Position numbers and translations under genes: made by a program. The notes below the pieces were generated by a model. That model was not told the DNA's origin, ran no database searches, and worked only from the letters and a program-made list of their open reading frames with translations. Positions 1 through 8,738 of a DNA stretch of 36,571 nt are shown here, piece by piece. This stretch comes from Desulfovirgula sp. GTDB lineage: Bacteria; Bacillota; Desulfotomaculia; Desulfotomaculales; Nap2-2B. The stretch is taken from assembly GCA_020725585.1 (NCBI GenBank), contig DYES01000013.1, positions 1-36,571 of the forward strand, given 5' to 3'. How positions within the stretch are numbered: the first letter of the stretch is position 1; each line of letters begins with the position of its first letter.

Positions 1-915
1 CGCGCGCTTGATGGCCGTCAGGGTTTCCATCACCACGGCACGTTCGTCGAGCCAGCCTTTTTGCGCCGCCGCCTTCACCATGGCGTACTCCCCGCTCACG
101 TTATACGCGGCCACCGGGCAGTTAAATTTGTCCCGAACCTGCCGGATGACATCCAGATAAGCCAGGGCCGGCTTGACCATCACGATGTCGGCGCCTTCCG
201 CAAGGTCCAATTCCACTTCCCGGAGCGCCTCGCGGGCGTTATGAAAATCCATCTGGTGGGACTTCCGGTCGCCAAACTGGGGGGCCGAGCCCGCCGCCTC
301 CCGGAAAGGCCCGTAAAAGGCGGAAGCGTATTTGGCCGAATAAGCCATGATGGGTACTTCACTGTAGCCCGCCCGATCAAGCTCCTTCCGGATTACCTTG
401 ACCCGGCCGTCCATCATGTCGGAAGGAGCAACCATGTCCGCGCCGGCGCGCACGTGGGAAAGAGCGGTGCGGGCCAGCAGTTCTAAGGTGGGATCGTTTA
501 AGATCCGGCCGTCCTTCACGATCCCGCAGTGTCCGTGGCTGGTGTATTCACAAAGGCAGACGTCGGTAATCAACAGCAGCTCCGGCAGTTCCTTTTTCAC
601 GGCGCGCAGCGCGCACTGCACGATCCCCTCGTCGTCGTAGGCCTCCGAAGCCGCCTCGTCCTTTCTTTGGGGAAGCCCAAAGATAATGACCGCCGCTATC
701 CCCAGGGTTTTTGCCTCCACCAGCTCCTCCAGCAGCGTGTCGACGGAAAAGTTGTAAATCCCGGGCATTGCTTCCACGGCCTTGCGCACACCCCGGCCGT
801 GCACCACAAAAACGGGATAAATAAGATCTTCCACCGCCAGGCGGCTTTCCCTTACCATCCGGCGCAGCGTTTCGTTCGCCCGGAGGCGGCGCAGGCGCGT
901 AGTCGGGTAAGTCAT
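1..915 (-). CDS. hemB: Delta-aminolevulinic acid dehydratase (porphobilinogen synthase), 3' end cut by window edge
   Basis: This gene makes porphobilinogen from two 5-aminolevulinate molecules, the first common step of tetrapyrrole synthesis in the cytoplasm. The frame is open for 305 codons from the ATG at 915 to base 1, so only about the last 20 residues of a usual 325 are missing. The zinc-site cysteines are seen as C120, C122 and C130 ([13 protein letters not shown]). The active-site lysines lie in [15 protein letters not shown] and in MVKPA, the Schiff-base lysine. A strong AAGGAGGAA lies 6 bases before the ATG. It is the last visible gene of the heme operon, 29 bases after ahbC. Identification is secure; what follows it is outside the window. 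Confidence 0.97.
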   Translation of the reverse strand, partial: MTYPTTRLRRLRANETLRRMVRESRLAVEDLIYPVFVVHGRGVRKAVEAMPGIYNFSVDTLLEELVEAKTLGIAAVIIFGLPQRKDEAASEAYDDEGIVQCALRAVKKELPELLLITDVCLCEYTSHGHCGIVKDGRILNDPTLELLARTALSHVRAGADMVAPSDMMDGRVKVIRKELDRAGYSEVPIMAYSAKYASAFYGPFREAAGSAPQFGDRKSHQMDFHNAREALREVELDLAEGADIVMVKPALAYLDVIRQVRDKFNCPVAAYNVSGEYAMVKAAAQKGWLDERAVVMETLTAIKRA

Positions 916-944
916 TTTCTCTTCCTCCTTAAAACTCCCTAAAA

Positions 945-2120
945 CTAACTCCCGAGAATTTCCTCGTCGGTTAAATAGCAGGCCGGGTCCTGCGCCCAGT
1001 AGTCGCCGTAAACCGCTTCGGCCCGGGTGCGGGAGTTGCCGTTGCAGATTTCCAGGAAGCGGCATAAGCGGCAGCGTCCTTTGAGCAGCTCCCGGCGGTT
1101 CCGCAGCCCCGCCAAAAGAGGGTGGGCGGCGTCTCCCCAGATTTCACCGAACCTGTGCTCCCGTACATTTCCCACGGCATGGTGAAAGGTAAACTGGTCG
1201 GGGTGCACGTTGCCCGCCCAATCGATGGCTGCGATGGCGATGCCAGAGCGGTTCCCCCCATTGTAGCGCAGCAGCCGGTAGGCGCCGGCGGCCCGCTCCG
1301 GGTCAAGGCGGCGCAGGTGCAAATACAGGTACGGTCCGTCGGCGTGGTTATTCACCGTGAGGACTTCCACGTTTTTGCCCCGGCGGCAGATATCCAGCGT
1401 CTTTTCGATAATCAAATCCATGACCCGGCGGCGCTCCTGGTTGGTAATGTCCTCATCGATCATGGCGCTGCCGCGCCCGGCGTAGGCCAGGTGGTAAAAA
1501 CAAACCCGCGCGACGCCTTCCTCTGCAACCAGGGCAAAGAGGGGCTTAAGCTCGGCCAGGTTGTGCCGGTTAATGGTAAACCGCAGGCCCACCTTTTGCC
1601 CCACCGCCAGGCAGTTCCGGATGCCCTGCAGGGCGGCCGCAAAAGCCCCCTCCCGGCCCCGGAAACGGTCGTTGGATTTTCCGACCCCGTCCAGGCTGAT
1701 CCCCACGTAGCTGACGCCGACCTCTTTGATCCGGCGCGCCAGCTCGCGCGTGATCAGCGTGCCGTTAGTGGAAAGGGTGAGCCGCAGGCCCGCCCGGCGC
1801 GCGTACGCGGCCAGCTCAAAAAAATCCGGCCGGAGCAGGGGCTCCCCCCCGGAAAAAAGCAGGGCCGGGACGTTAAAGGCAGCCAGGTCTTCAATTAACC
1901 TTTTGGCCTCCCCGGTGCCCAGCTCATCCGGCGCCGGGTGATTGCCGGCGGCAGCGTAGCAGTGCTGGCAGCGCAGATTGCAGGCGCGCGTTATATTCCA
2001 GGCCACCACCGGCCCGCAGCCCGCGGCTGCACCGCTGTTCTGCCGGGAAGAAGTCTCGTCATACCGCAAGGCGTCGCCAAAATTTTGGGATCCGCAGATA
2101 AGTTTCGTAACGCTGATCAT
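945..2120 (-). CDS. ahbC: Radical SAM protein of siroheme-dependent heme synthesis, AhbC type (12,18-didecarboxysiroheme deacetylase)
   Basis: AhbC removes the acetate side chains of 12,18-didecarboxysiroheme to give Fe-coproporphyrin III in the alternative heme pathway. The radical SAM cluster motif CNLRCQHC (CX3CX2C) is at about residues 47-54. [11 protein letters not shown] follows, and a C-terminal cysteine group ([10 protein letters not shown]) fits an auxiliary Fe-S site. The N-terminus (ISVTKLICG, then DALRY) resembles AhbC and NirJ proteins rather than AhbD. I chose the ATG at 2120 because MISVTK is the family start and an AGGGG lies 8 bases upstream; an upstream in-frame start would add 9 residues. 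It sits between cobA-hemD and hemB, which supports a heme rather than heme d1 role. AhbC versus NirJ cannot be fully separated by eye. Confidence 0.85.
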   Translation of the reverse strand: MISVTKLICGSQNFGDALRYDETSSRQNSGAAAGCGPVVAWNITRACNLRCQHCYAAAGNHPAPDELGTGEAKRLIEDLAAFNVPALLFSGGEPLLRPDFFELAAYARRAGLRLTLSTNGTLITRELARRIKEVGVSYVGISLDGVGKSNDRFRGREGAFAAALQGIRNCLAVGQKVGLRFTINRHNLAELKPLFALVAEEGVARVCFYHLAYAGRGSAMIDEDITNQERRRVMDLIIEKTLDICRRGKNVEVLTVNNHADGPYLYLHLRRLDPERAAGAYRLLRYNGGNRSGIAIAAIDWAGNVHPDQFTFHHAVGNVREHRFGEIWGDAAHPLLAGLRNRRELLKGRCRLCRFLEICNGNSRTRAEAVYGDYWAQDPACYLTDEEILGS

Positions 2121-2155
2121 CTTCTCATCCCCTGCTAAACTCACCACGCTTTAAA

Positions 2156-3679
2156 TTAACAACGGCCAAACCTTTCCACGATTGCTTTTACCAGGCCTTC
2201 GACGGTGTACTCCTTTGCCACCGCGTCCACTTTTAGCCCCAGCTCCCGGGCCGTTTCGGCCGTCACCGGCCCGATGCAGGCGATGCCCACGCCGGCCAGC
2301 AGCCGAGGCTGGTCCGGCCCGTCAAAAAGATTCACAAAGTTGCGCACGGTGGAAGAGCTGGTGAAAGTAACAATGTGGATGCGCCCCCGGATAAAATATT
2401 CCCTGACCAGGTCTCTTCCCCGCCCGTCCATCACCGTTCGGTAGGCGGCCACTTCCTCCACGACGGCCCCCTGCCGCTCCAGCGCCTCCTTCAAAAAGCT
2501 GCGGGCGATGTCCGCCCTGGGCAACAAGATGCGCTGGCCGGAAGAAATTTTTTCCGCCAGCCCGGCGGCAATCGCTTCCGCCCTGTATTCTCCGGGCATA
2601 AAGTCTACCTGCAGGCCGTAATTCTCCAGCGCCCGGCGCGTCGCCGGGCCGATCGCCCCCAGGCGCAGGCCGACCAGCTGGCGAATGTCCCTTCCCTTTT
2701 GAAAAAGCCTCCGAAAAAAGAACTTTACGCCGTTCACGCTGGTGAAAATCAGCCAGTTATACCGGTCAATTTTGGCCAGCGCCTCGTCCAGGGGGCCGCA
2801 GTCCTCCGGGGCAATTATTTTTATCGTGGGGAACTCCAGCACCTCGGCGCCCAGGGACCGCAAGGCCAACGCCAGTTCCCCGGCCTGCTCGGCGGCCCGG
2901 GTCACCAGCACGCGCCTGCCGAACAGCGGTTTGCTTTCGATCCATTTGAGCTTCTCCCGCAAAGCCGCCACTTCCCCCACGACAATCACCGCCGGGTTGG
3001 CAAAATCAGCACGCGCGGCCCGCTCGCCAATATCGGCCAGCGTCCCCGTCAGAACCTCCTGCTCCGCCCAAGTGCCCCAGCGGACCAGGGCGACCGGGGT
3101 GCGGGGATCGCGCCCATACTCCACCAGCCGGGAAGCAATGACCTGCAGGTTCGCCATTCCCATTAAAAACACCAGCGTGCCCGCTGCGAAAGCGATCTTC
3201 TCCCAGGCAATCCGGGAGCCTTCTTTTAACGGGTCTTCGTTTCCCGTGATCACCGCCACCGCCGAGGTAAAATCGCGGTGCGTCACCGGTATTCCTGCGT
3301 AGGCCGGGGCGGCCACGGCGGAGGTGACTCCCGGCACTACCTCAAAGGGAACGTTGTTTTCGGCCAGCGCTTCCGCTTCTTCCCCTCCGCGGCCGAAAAC
3401 AAAGGGGTCGCCCCCTTTCAAACGGACCACGACCTGCCCGCTTTTGGCCCTTTGCACGAGCAGGGAATTGATTTCCCCCTGAGACATCGTATGGCCGGCG
3501 GGGCTTTTTCCCGCGTAAATTATTTCGGCCCCGGGGCGGGCCATAGAAAGAAGAGAAGGGTTGACCAGCCGGTCGTAAACAACTACGTCCGCCTTTTCTA
3601 AAACTTCCCGCCCTTTTAACGTAAACAGGCCCGGATCGCCTGGGCCTGCTCCTACCAGATAAACTATTCCATCCGGCAT
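2156..3679 (-). CDS. cobA-hemD: Fused uroporphyrinogen-III C-methyltransferase / uroporphyrinogen-III synthase
   Basis: This 507-residue bifunctional enzyme closes hydroxymethylbilane to uroporphyrinogen III and methylates it at C2 and C7 to precorrin-2. Residues about 5-245 are a SUMT methyltransferase, with VYLVGAGPGDPGLFTLKG near the N-terminus, VVRLKGGDPFVFGRGGEE, and AGIPVTHRDFTSAVAVITG. Residues about 255-505 are the HemD fold, beginning at GRRVLVTRAAEQAG with WLIFTSVNGVKFFF and a late TFTSSSTVRNF. The fusion is common in Clostridia. It overlaps the end of hemC by 16 bases, which implies translational coupling; a GGGAG lies 11 bases before the ATG. Product precorrin-2 feeds the dehydrogenase/ferrochelatase encoded upstream in the same operon. 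Confidence 0.96.
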   Translation of the reverse strand: MPDGIVYLVGAGPGDPGLFTLKGREVLEKADVVVYDRLVNPSLLSMARPGAEIIYAGKSPAGHTMSQGEINSLLVQRAKSGQVVVRLKGGDPFVFGRGGEEAEALAENNVPFEVVPGVTSAVAAPAYAGIPVTHRDFTSAVAVITGNEDPLKEGSRIAWEKIAFAAGTLVFLMGMANLQVIASRLVEYGRDPRTPVALVRWGTWAEQEVLTGTLADIGERAARADFANPAVIVVGEVAALREKLKWIESKPLFGRRVLVTRAAEQAGELALALRSLGAEVLEFPTIKIIAPEDCGPLDEALAKIDRYNWLIFTSVNGVKFFFRRLFQKGRDIRQLVGLRLGAIGPATRRALENYGLQVDFMPGEYRAEAIAAGLAEKISSGQRILLPRADIARSFLKEALERQGAVVEEVAAYRTVMDGRGRDLVREYFIRGRIHIVTFTSSSTVRNFVNLFDGPDQPRLLAGVGIACIGPVTAETARELGLKVDAVAKEYTVEGLVKAIVERFGRC

Positions 3680-4614
3680 TGGCTTTCGAACTCCCGTCGC
3701 ACCTGATTTAAGATCTCTTGTGCGCCTTTGCCCAGCATCCGCTCCGCGAGCTCCTCGCCCAAAGGGACGGCCTCTTCTACAGGGCCGCTAACGCTTTCTT
3801 TTATATAACGCCGCCCGTCAAGAGTCAGCACGATACCTTCGAGTTGCAGGCGGCCCTCCTCGACCCTGCCAAGGGCCCCCACGGGCACCTGGCACCCGCC
3901 TTCCAGCCGGCGTAAAAAAGCCCGCTCGGCGGTGATGGCCGCGCGCGCCTGAGCATCTTCCAGCCCCGCTACCAATTCCCGCATTTCCTCGTCGTCTTCC
4001 CTGATCTCCACCCCGATGGAACCCTGCCCGACAGCAGGAAGGCAAATAGAAAAAGGGATTTTTTGGGTAATCTCTTTCTCCAAACCCAGCCGGCAAATTC
4101 CCGCGTAAGCCACCACCAGTGCGTCCAGTTCCTGCCCGGAAAGCTTGCCCAGCCGGGTGGTAAGATTACCGCGCACATCCACCATTTTTAAATCGGGGCG
4201 GAAGCGCAGCAGCTGCGCCTTGCGGCGCAGGCTGGACGTGCCGATGCGAGCTCCCCGCGGCAATTCCTGGAAGGTAAAACCTTGCTTCGAAATCAGCACA
4301 TCCCCCGGGTACTCCCGCCGGCAAATTGCCCCGACGGTTAACCCTTCCGGCAGGCGTGTCGGGAGATCCTTCATGCTGTGCACCGCCAGATCGCAGCTTC
4401 TAGTGAGCAGCGCCATTTCAAGTTCCTTTGTAAACAGGCCCTTGTCGCCAATTTTAGCCAGGGGCGCGTCCAGGATACGATCCCCCTTGGTCTTGATCCC
4501 GACTATCCGGAAGAAACGCTCCGGATGCTTCTGCTTTAATTGTTCCACCACCCACTGGGCCTGCCAGAGAGCCAGCCTGCTCTGGCGGCTGCCGACCAGA
4601 ATTTCTTTGCGCAC
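3664..4614 (-). CDS. hemC: Porphobilinogen deaminase (hydroxymethylbilane synthase)
   Basis: HemC joins four porphobilinogens into hydroxymethylbilane on a covalent dipyrromethane cofactor. The cofactor cysteine lies in LEGGCQVPVGALG and the catalytic aspartate in VHSMKDLP. I place the start at the GTG at 4614, giving 316 residues starting MRKEILVGSRQ. GAGGG lies 7 bases upstream, and this puts the cysteine at 241 and the aspartate at 83, almost exactly the E. coli numbering (242 and 84). An ATG at 4665 would add 17 residues with no family match. It lies 82 bases after hemA and overlaps cobA-hemD at its end. The function is secure and the start is likely. Confidence 0.95.
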   Translation of the reverse strand: MRKEILVGSRQSRLALWQAQWVVEQLKQKHPERFFRIVGIKTKGDRILDAPLAKIGDKGLFTKELEMALLTRSCDLAVHSMKDLPTRLPEGLTVGAICRREYPGDVLISKQGFTFQELPRGARIGTSSLRRKAQLLRFRPDLKMVDVRGNLTTRLGKLSGQELDALVVAYAGICRLGLEKEITQKIPFSICLPAVGQGSIGVEIREDDEEMRELVAGLEDAQARAAITAERAFLRRLEGGCQVPVGALGRVEEGRLQLEGIVLTLDGRRYIKESVSGPVEEAVPLGEELAERMLGKGAQEILNQVRREFESQCRME

Positions 4615-4696
4615 TTCTTTTCCCTCAAAACGTTCCGGCACCCGGCTCTTCTCATCCCCGCTCATCAGCCGGGCTGCTCTTCACCTTATTATTTTT

Positions 4697-6049
4697 TTAT
4701 TCGCCGCCCGACGCCCGGTGGCCGATTGCCGCCGCCTTTACTTTCACTTCCGGCTGCCCTTTAGGCTCTTCGGCCCGCTCGCCGGACACTTCCAGGTCAA
4801 AAAGATTCTGCAAAACCTCCGTGTAAAGGTGGCCCTCAGAAGTCAGGGCGTAATCTTTGAGTCTGGCAATGGGGGTGTGCAGGAGCTGATTGACGATGGA
4901 ATTGGCCAGTGAGCCGATTACCTTTTTCTCGTGCGGGGAAAGCTCGCCCAAGCGGTTAAAAGCCCTGCGCAATTCATTTTGCTTAATTTGTTCGGCCCGC
5001 TGCTTGAGCGCTGCGATGGTGGGAACCACCGCCTGGATTCCCAGCCACTTCATAAACTCATTTAACTCTTCTTCGATAATGCCTTCGGCCGCCACGGCTA
5101 CCTGCTTGCGCCAGGCCAGGTTCTGGTCCACCACACTTTGGAGATCGTCAATGTCATAAAGCGTGATTCCCGGCAGCTCGCCGATCCGCGGGTCAATGTC
5201 CCGGGGCACGGCGATATCGATCAGCAAAAGCCCGGCCCCGGGGCGTCTGGCCATTACTTCCGCCACCTGCCCGTAATGAACCACGTAGTGGGCGGCGGCG
5301 GTGCAGCTGATCACAATGTCAGCCTCCAGCATATGTTCATACAGTTGATCAAATTTCACCGCCCGCCCCCGAAACTGCCTGGCGAGCGCCACCGCCCGCT
5401 CATAGGAGCGATTGGAAACGATTACGCCGGTGACGCCGTTGGCCACCAGGTAGCGGGCGGCCAGCTCGCTCATTTTTCCCGCCCCGATGATCAGCACCGA
5501 TCGCCCCGCCAGCTCTCCCAGGGCCTGTCTGGCCAGCTCCACCGCCGCGTAGCTGATCGAAACCGCGTTCTGGTCGATGCCGGTCGCCTGGCGGACCCTT
5601 TTGCCTACCGCAAGGGCCTGCTGGAAAAGGGTGTTTAAAATCTTATTGGTGAAGCCCCCGGCAAAAGCGAGCTGGTAGGCGTCGCGCACCTGCCCCAGGA
5701 TTTGCGGCTCTCCCAGCAGCATGGAATCCAGCCCGGCGGAAACCCGGAACAGGTGGCGGACGGCGTCGTAAAGCGTATGCGCGTAAGTGCAACTTTTGAT
5801 TTCCAAGATGTCGACCCCCGAGAGGCGGGAAAGGTAGCCACGGATGGCGTTTAAACCCCCGTCCAATTCCCTGGCCGCCGCGTAAATCTCCGTCCGGTTG
5901 CAGGTAAAAAGGATCACGCAGCCTTCGACGGAGGGTTCGGCGCTGATTTTGGCCAGGGCTTCCTGCAGCGAATGTTCGGTAAAAGACAGGCGCTCGCGCA
6001 CTTCAACGGGAGCCGTCCGGTGATTGACCCCCACAACAAGAACAAGCAT
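4697..6049 (-). CDS. hemA: Glutamyl-tRNA reductase
   Basis: HemA reduces Glu-tRNA(Glu) to glutamate-1-semialdehyde with NADPH, the committed step of C5-pathway tetrapyrrole synthesis. The 450-residue length is standard. The N-terminus [17 protein letters not shown] is diagnostic, and the catalytic cysteine is C50 in [12 protein letters not shown]. The NADPH-binding loop is [17 protein letters not shown], and the C-terminal third is the helical dimerisation domain. The gene overlaps the end of the siroheme-synthase gene by 47 bases, and a GGAG lies about 13 bases before the ATG inside that gene. hemL is not in the window. Its presence shows that 5-aminolevulinate comes from glutamyl-tRNA, not from ALA synthase. 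Confidence 0.97.
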   Translation of the reverse strand: MLVLVVGVNHRTAPVEVRERLSFTEHSLQEALAKISAEPSVEGCVILFTCNRTEIYAAARELDGGLNAIRGYLSRLSGVDILEIKSCTYAHTLYDAVRHLFRVSAGLDSMLLGEPQILGQVRDAYQLAFAGGFTNKILNTLFQQALAVGKRVRQATGIDQNAVSISYAAVELARQALGELAGRSVLIIGAGKMSELAARYLVANGVTGVIVSNRSYERAVALARQFRGRAVKFDQLYEHMLEADIVISCTAAAHYVVHYGQVAEVMARRPGAGLLLIDIAVPRDIDPRIGELPGITLYDIDDLQSVVDQNLAWRKQVAVAAEGIIEEELNEFMKWLGIQAVVPTIAALKQRAEQIKQNELRRAFNRLGELSPHEKKVIGSLANSIVNQLLHTPIARLKDYALTSEGHLYTEVLQNLFDLEVSGERAEEPKGQPEVKVKAAAIGHRASGGE

Positions 6050-6668
6050 TCTTCACTACCCGCTCCTTTGCTTCTTTCCAAAGCCCCTTTTTGATCAGGC
6101 TGAACACCTCATCGTCAAGCAGACCGGCGAAAAGCGCCTGCCGCGCCTCGTCGTCTTTGATTTCCCGCTTCGCCTTCTCCCGGAGCCGGCCCAGTAAATC
6201 GGTGAGCTCCCCGTACTCGGGGCCGTACTTTTCTTCCAGCTCTTCCCTGATCTTACGGGCCAGCAGGGGGCTTTTCCCGCCGGTCGAAACGGCGATTTGA
6301 AAGGAGCCGCGCGCGACCACGGCGGGCACGTAAAAAGTGCAGAGCTCTGGGTCGTCCACCACGTTGACGAAAAGATTGCGTTCGCGGCAGTCCTGCGCCA
6401 GCCGCCGGTTTGTTTCCCGGCAGCTGGTCGCCCCGATGGCCAGAAAGACCCCCGCCAGATCCGAAGGCCGGTACTCTCCCTGGCGGTAGGAAACGAGGCC
6501 TTCCTCGGCCAGCCGGTGCAGGCGGGAAGTAATTTCTTTGCTCACCAGCCTGATTTTTGCCCCGCTTTTCAATAACGAGAAGACCTTGCGCTCGGCAACC
6601 GCCCCACCGCCGACCACCAGGCAAATTTTTTTTTCCAGCTTCAAGGCGACAGGATAAAGCTCGGCCAT
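6003..6668 (-). CDS. Precorrin-2 dehydrogenase / sirohydrochlorin ferrochelatase (Met8/CysG N-domain type)
   Basis: This 221-residue protein is the NAD-dependent oxidase and iron-chelatase part of siroheme synthase, turning precorrin-2 into sirohydrochlorin and probably siroheme. The family N-terminus is clear: [24 protein letters not shown] gives the Rossmann glycine loop at about residues 19-26. The CysG-like block around [18 protein letters not shown] follows at mid-protein. The last residues (NACSCCGG) are a small cysteine-rich tail of unknown use. GAGGAG lies about 12 bases before the ATG. It starts the tetrapyrrole part of the operon and supplies siroheme, the substrate of the Ahb branch. 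Whether it does both reactions or only the dehydrogenase step cannot be read from the sequence. Confidence 0.93.
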   Translation of the reverse strand: MAELYPVALKLEKKICLVVGGGAVAERKVFSLLKSGAKIRLVSKEITSRLHRLAEEGLVSYRQGEYRPSDLAGVFLAIGATSCRETNRRLAQDCRERNLFVNVVDDPELCTFYVPAVVARGSFQIAVSTGGKSPLLARKIREELEEKYGPEYGELTDLLGRLREKAKREIKDDEARQALFAGLLDDEVFSLIKKGLWKEAKERVVKNACSCCGGQSPDGSR

Positions 6669-6688
6669 GTTTTTAAAAATCTCCTCAG

Positions 6689-7651
6689 TTAAAATCTCCT
6701 GGCATGGATAAAATCAGCAATCAGCTCAAACGTTTTTTTCACTGGCCGGGCAGGTAAAAGGGCAAGTTCGCGCTTGGCCCGGGCGATAAACTTTTGCGCC
6801 ACCCGGTTGGCAAAAGCAATCCCACCGCATTCCTTAATTAATTCAATAACCTCCTGGATCTTCTCCTCGTCCTGCTCCCGGCTGGAAATGAGCGCAAATA
6901 AACGCTCCTTTTGCGGGCTGTGCGCCAGCGCGTAAATAGCCGGCAAAGTAAGAATGCCCTGGCGCAGATCGCTGCCTACGGGTTTGCCCAGCAGCTCCTT
7001 ATCAGCAACCATGTCCAGGATGTCGTCGGTAATCTGAAAGGCCATGCCCAGGTGATAACCATAGCGGCGCAAAGGCTCGGAAACCCCGGCGGAAGCCCCG
7101 CAGGCAACCGCACCCAGCTGGCAGCTGGCGGAAATAAGCAGCGCCGTCTTGCGTTTAATTCTATAGAAATAATCTTTCACTGTCTGCCCGGGATCATAAC
7201 AGGTAACAATTTGCAGGATTTCGCCTTCGCACATCTTTACGCTGGTCTGGGCCAGCACCTTGCTGATGAACGGATCTTCATACTGAGAAACCAGAATTAA
7301 AGACTTGGCAAATAAATAATCGCCGACATGGGTGGATACTCTGTTTCCCCATAGGGCCCGGACGGTATACACGCCCCTTCGCCTGGTGGACATATCAACC
7401 ACGTCGTCGTGAACCAGGGTGGCCATGTGAATCAATTCCAGGGCCATCGCCAGGGGAAGGACGCGCTCAAAATCAAAGTCACCGTACCGGCCGCCCAGCA
7501 GGCTGAAGGCGGGGCGCAACCTTTTCCCGCCGGCGTTTAACAGATGGGTGGCCGTTTCGGTAATAAACGGGTCCGGAGCCTGCAAAAAATTTTTTAACTC
7601 CTGTTCCACGGCCTTGATTTCATTTTCTATCTCGTTGAAAAGCGGCAGCAT
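6689..7651 (-). CDS. Trans-polyprenyl diphosphate synthase (heptaprenyl diphosphate synthase component II-like)
   Basis: This 320-residue prenyltransferase chains isopentenyl diphosphates into a long all-trans polyprenyl diphosphate, most likely the menaquinone side-chain precursor. The first aspartate-rich motif is HDDVVD, preceded by LIHMATLV; the second is ITDDILD. GGKRLRPA binds diphosphate. It is the first gene of the operon and ends 20 bases before the siroheme-synthase gene. Linking quinone tail and heme synthesis suggests supply of an anaerobic respiratory chain. Chain length (C30, C35 or longer) cannot be read with confidence, so no symbol is given. No HepS-like partner subunit is visible nearby. 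Confidence 0.93.
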   Translation of the reverse strand: MLPLFNEIENEIKAVEQELKNFLQAPDPFITETATHLLNAGGKRLRPAFSLLGGRYGDFDFERVLPLAMALELIHMATLVHDDVVDMSTRRRGVYTVRALWGNRVSTHVGDYLFAKSLILVSQYEDPFISKVLAQTSVKMCEGEILQIVTCYDPGQTVKDYFYRIKRKTALLISASCQLGAVACGASAGVSEPLRRYGYHLGMAFQITDDILDMVADKELLGKPVGSDLRQGILTLPAIYALAHSPQKERLFALISSREQDEEKIQEVIELIKECGGIAFANRVAQKFIARAKRELALLPARPVKKTFELIADFIHARRF

Positions 7652-7747
7652 TTCCCCAGCCTCATCTTAACCTTCGCCTTGATCCCTGCTTTTGACCCAT
7701 TTATTCCCACCCAGGTCTTGCTATAACAATATTTCGCCCCAAACATT

Positions 7748-7773
7748 AAAAAATCCTCCCCCGGGCGGGAAGA
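7748..7773 (-). terminator. Hairpin plus U-run in the leader of the prenyl/heme operon (possible attenuator)
   Basis: On the minus strand, TCTTCCC (7773-7767) pairs with GGGAGGA (7760-7754) around a 6-base loop, followed at once by six T residues (7753-7748). This is the form of an intrinsic terminator. It lies about 25 bases after the predicted start of the divergent minus-strand promoter and about 95 bases before the prenyl synthase ATG. There is no upstream minus-strand gene for it to end within 1 kb, so a role in attenuation is inferred. No antiterminator pairing was proven. Confidence 0.5.
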
Positions 7774-7804
7774 ATCTTATCTAAAAGCAACCTTTCTTAA
7801 GATT

Positions 7805-7834
7805 ATTATATTTTGGCCAGAAAATCAATGGCAA
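7805..7834 (-). promoter_or_regulatory. Promoter of the prenyl/heme operon
   Basis: The minus strand reads TTGCCA (7834-7829), an 18-base spacer, then TATAAT (7810-7805), a near-consensus vegetative promoter. Transcription would start near 7798, giving a leader of about 147 bases before the prenyl synthase. It is back to back with the promoter of the MaoC-type gene. Confidence 0.65.
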
Positions 7835-7852
7835 CTGCTGGTTTTTCTAAAC

Positions 7853-7881
7853 TTGCCAAACTGTTACGAATGTTGTAACAT
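7853..7881 (+). promoter_or_regulatory. Promoter with overlapping palindromic operator before the MaoC-type gene
   Basis: TTGCCA (7853-7858), a 17-base spacer and TAACAT (7876-7881) form a good vegetative promoter 38 bases before the ATG of the hydratase. A perfect inverted repeat, TGTTAC (7862-7867) and GTAACA (7875-7880) with 7 bases between, covers the spacer and the -10 box. That is the placement expected for a repressor site. No regulator is identified. Confidence 0.6.
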
Positions 7882-7919
7882 AACTCCAAAACCTGGAGCA
7901 GGGAGGCCTTATTGCAGAT

Positions 7920-8366
7920 ATGCGCTTTTTTCCGTCCTGGACGGAAATGGAGGTAGGCGACACCGTCACTTTTTACCGGACCTTTACGGAAGGAGACGTG
8001 GCCAATTTTCTGGGCGTGACCGGGGACTTTAACCCCATCCACCTGGACCCCCAGGCGGCGCGCTTATGCGGCTTTACAGGACGGGTCGTGCCGGGTTTGC
8101 TCACGGGCAGCATGATCACCCACGCGGGAGGGACCCTGCTCCCCGAACCCTACCCGGCGACAAAAATGTCCTTCCGGTTTCTTGCTCCCGTATATATCGG
8201 CGAAACCATCTGCGCGCGGGTCACCGTCACGGAAAAGGACCCCCAAAAAAACAAATTAACCCTTCAGATGACCTGCACCAACCAAAAGGGGCAGGTGGTT
8301 TTAGAAGGGGAGGTTTCCGGAAAGATTTTCCCCATTTACAACCGGAGGGAAATACCCGGGGAATAG
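7920..8366 (+). CDS. MaoC-like (R)-specific enoyl-CoA hydratase
   Basis: This 148-residue single hot-dog protein belongs to the MaoC/PhaJ family, which hydrates trans-2-enoyl-CoA to (R)-3-hydroxyacyl-CoA. The hydratase-2 signature VTGDFNPIHLD is present with the catalytic pair D36 and H41. The glycine-rich VVPGLLTGSMITH segment follows. The length suits the one-domain family. GGGAGG lies 13 bases before the ATG, somewhat far. It stands alone on the plus strand, divergent from the heme operon and upstream of tRNA-Sec. Its substrate cannot be told: no fatty-acid or polyhydroxyalkanoate genes are near. Some family members act in mesaconyl-CoA or other acyl-CoA pathways. Confidence 0.88.
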   Translation: MRFFPSWTEMEVGDTVTFYRTFTEGDVANFLGVTGDFNPIHLDPQAARLCGFTGRVVPGLLTGSMITHAGGTLLPEPYPATKMSFRFLAPVYIGETICARVTVTEKDPQKNKLTLQMTCTNQKGQVVLEGEVSGKIFPIYNRREIPGE

Positions 8367-8437
8367 AATCTGAGGAAAAAGTTTCAAAATATAAGCAGTT
8401 AGAAACAAGAGCAGTACGGGCGCCGTTCTCGCACTTA

Positions 8438-8466
8438 TTGATAAATCTTCCGCGGCGTGCTATAAT
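8438..8466 (+). promoter_or_regulatory. Promoter of tRNA-Sec
   Basis: TTGATA (8438-8443), a 17-base spacer and TATAAT (8461-8466) make a near-perfect vegetative promoter. Start would be about 50 bases before the mature tRNA-Sec 5' end, so the tRNA has its own transcription unit rather than depending on the upstream hydratase gene. Confidence 0.8.
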
Positions 8467-8522
8467 ATCTCCTGCCCCCTTCCCGAAAATGCCTGCAAAG
8501 CAAATAGTTTAACCCAGTTTCC

Positions 8523-8620
8523 GGGAGTGGATGGGGCCTGGTGGCCCTCCTGGTCTTCAAAACCAGTCGTGGGGCGGTGCTCCCGTCCCTGGTGAGTTCG
8601 ATTCTCACACACTCCCGCCA
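8523..8620 (+). tRNA. selC: tRNA-Sec (anticodon TCA)
   Basis: This 98-base selenocysteine tRNA has the CCA end encoded (8618-8620). The anticodon stem CTGGT/ACCAG encloses CTTCAAA with TCA at 8557-8559. The D stem is long, 6 bp (8533-8538 with 8543-8548) around a 4-base loop, as in bacterial tRNA-Sec. The T arm is GTGAG-TTCGATT-CTCAC. A long GC-rich variable arm lies at 8567-8591. The acceptor has seven Watson-Crick pairs and an eighth G8530-A8609 mismatch, where E. coli has a pair. It reads UGA and implies selA, selB and selD in the genome; only selD is in the window. Confidence 0.97.
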
Positions 8621-8738
8621 GTAAAATCAAGGCTTCCGCAAAACAGAAGAAGAGGCAATAGCAAATATTTAAGGAAGCAAGCGAAGCGCAAAACTTTGCC
8701 CGGCGGAAGGGCTGATGATCCCCCCTGAGAAAAGCGAA

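Noticed and set aside
2375-3166. Long plus-strand frame opposite cobA-hemD
   Set aside because: It is an antisense shadow of a GC-rich gene with no ribosome binding site or recognisable domain.
8531-8728. Open frame over tRNA-Sec on the plus strand
   Set aside because: It is the tRNA sequence read as protein and has no family features.
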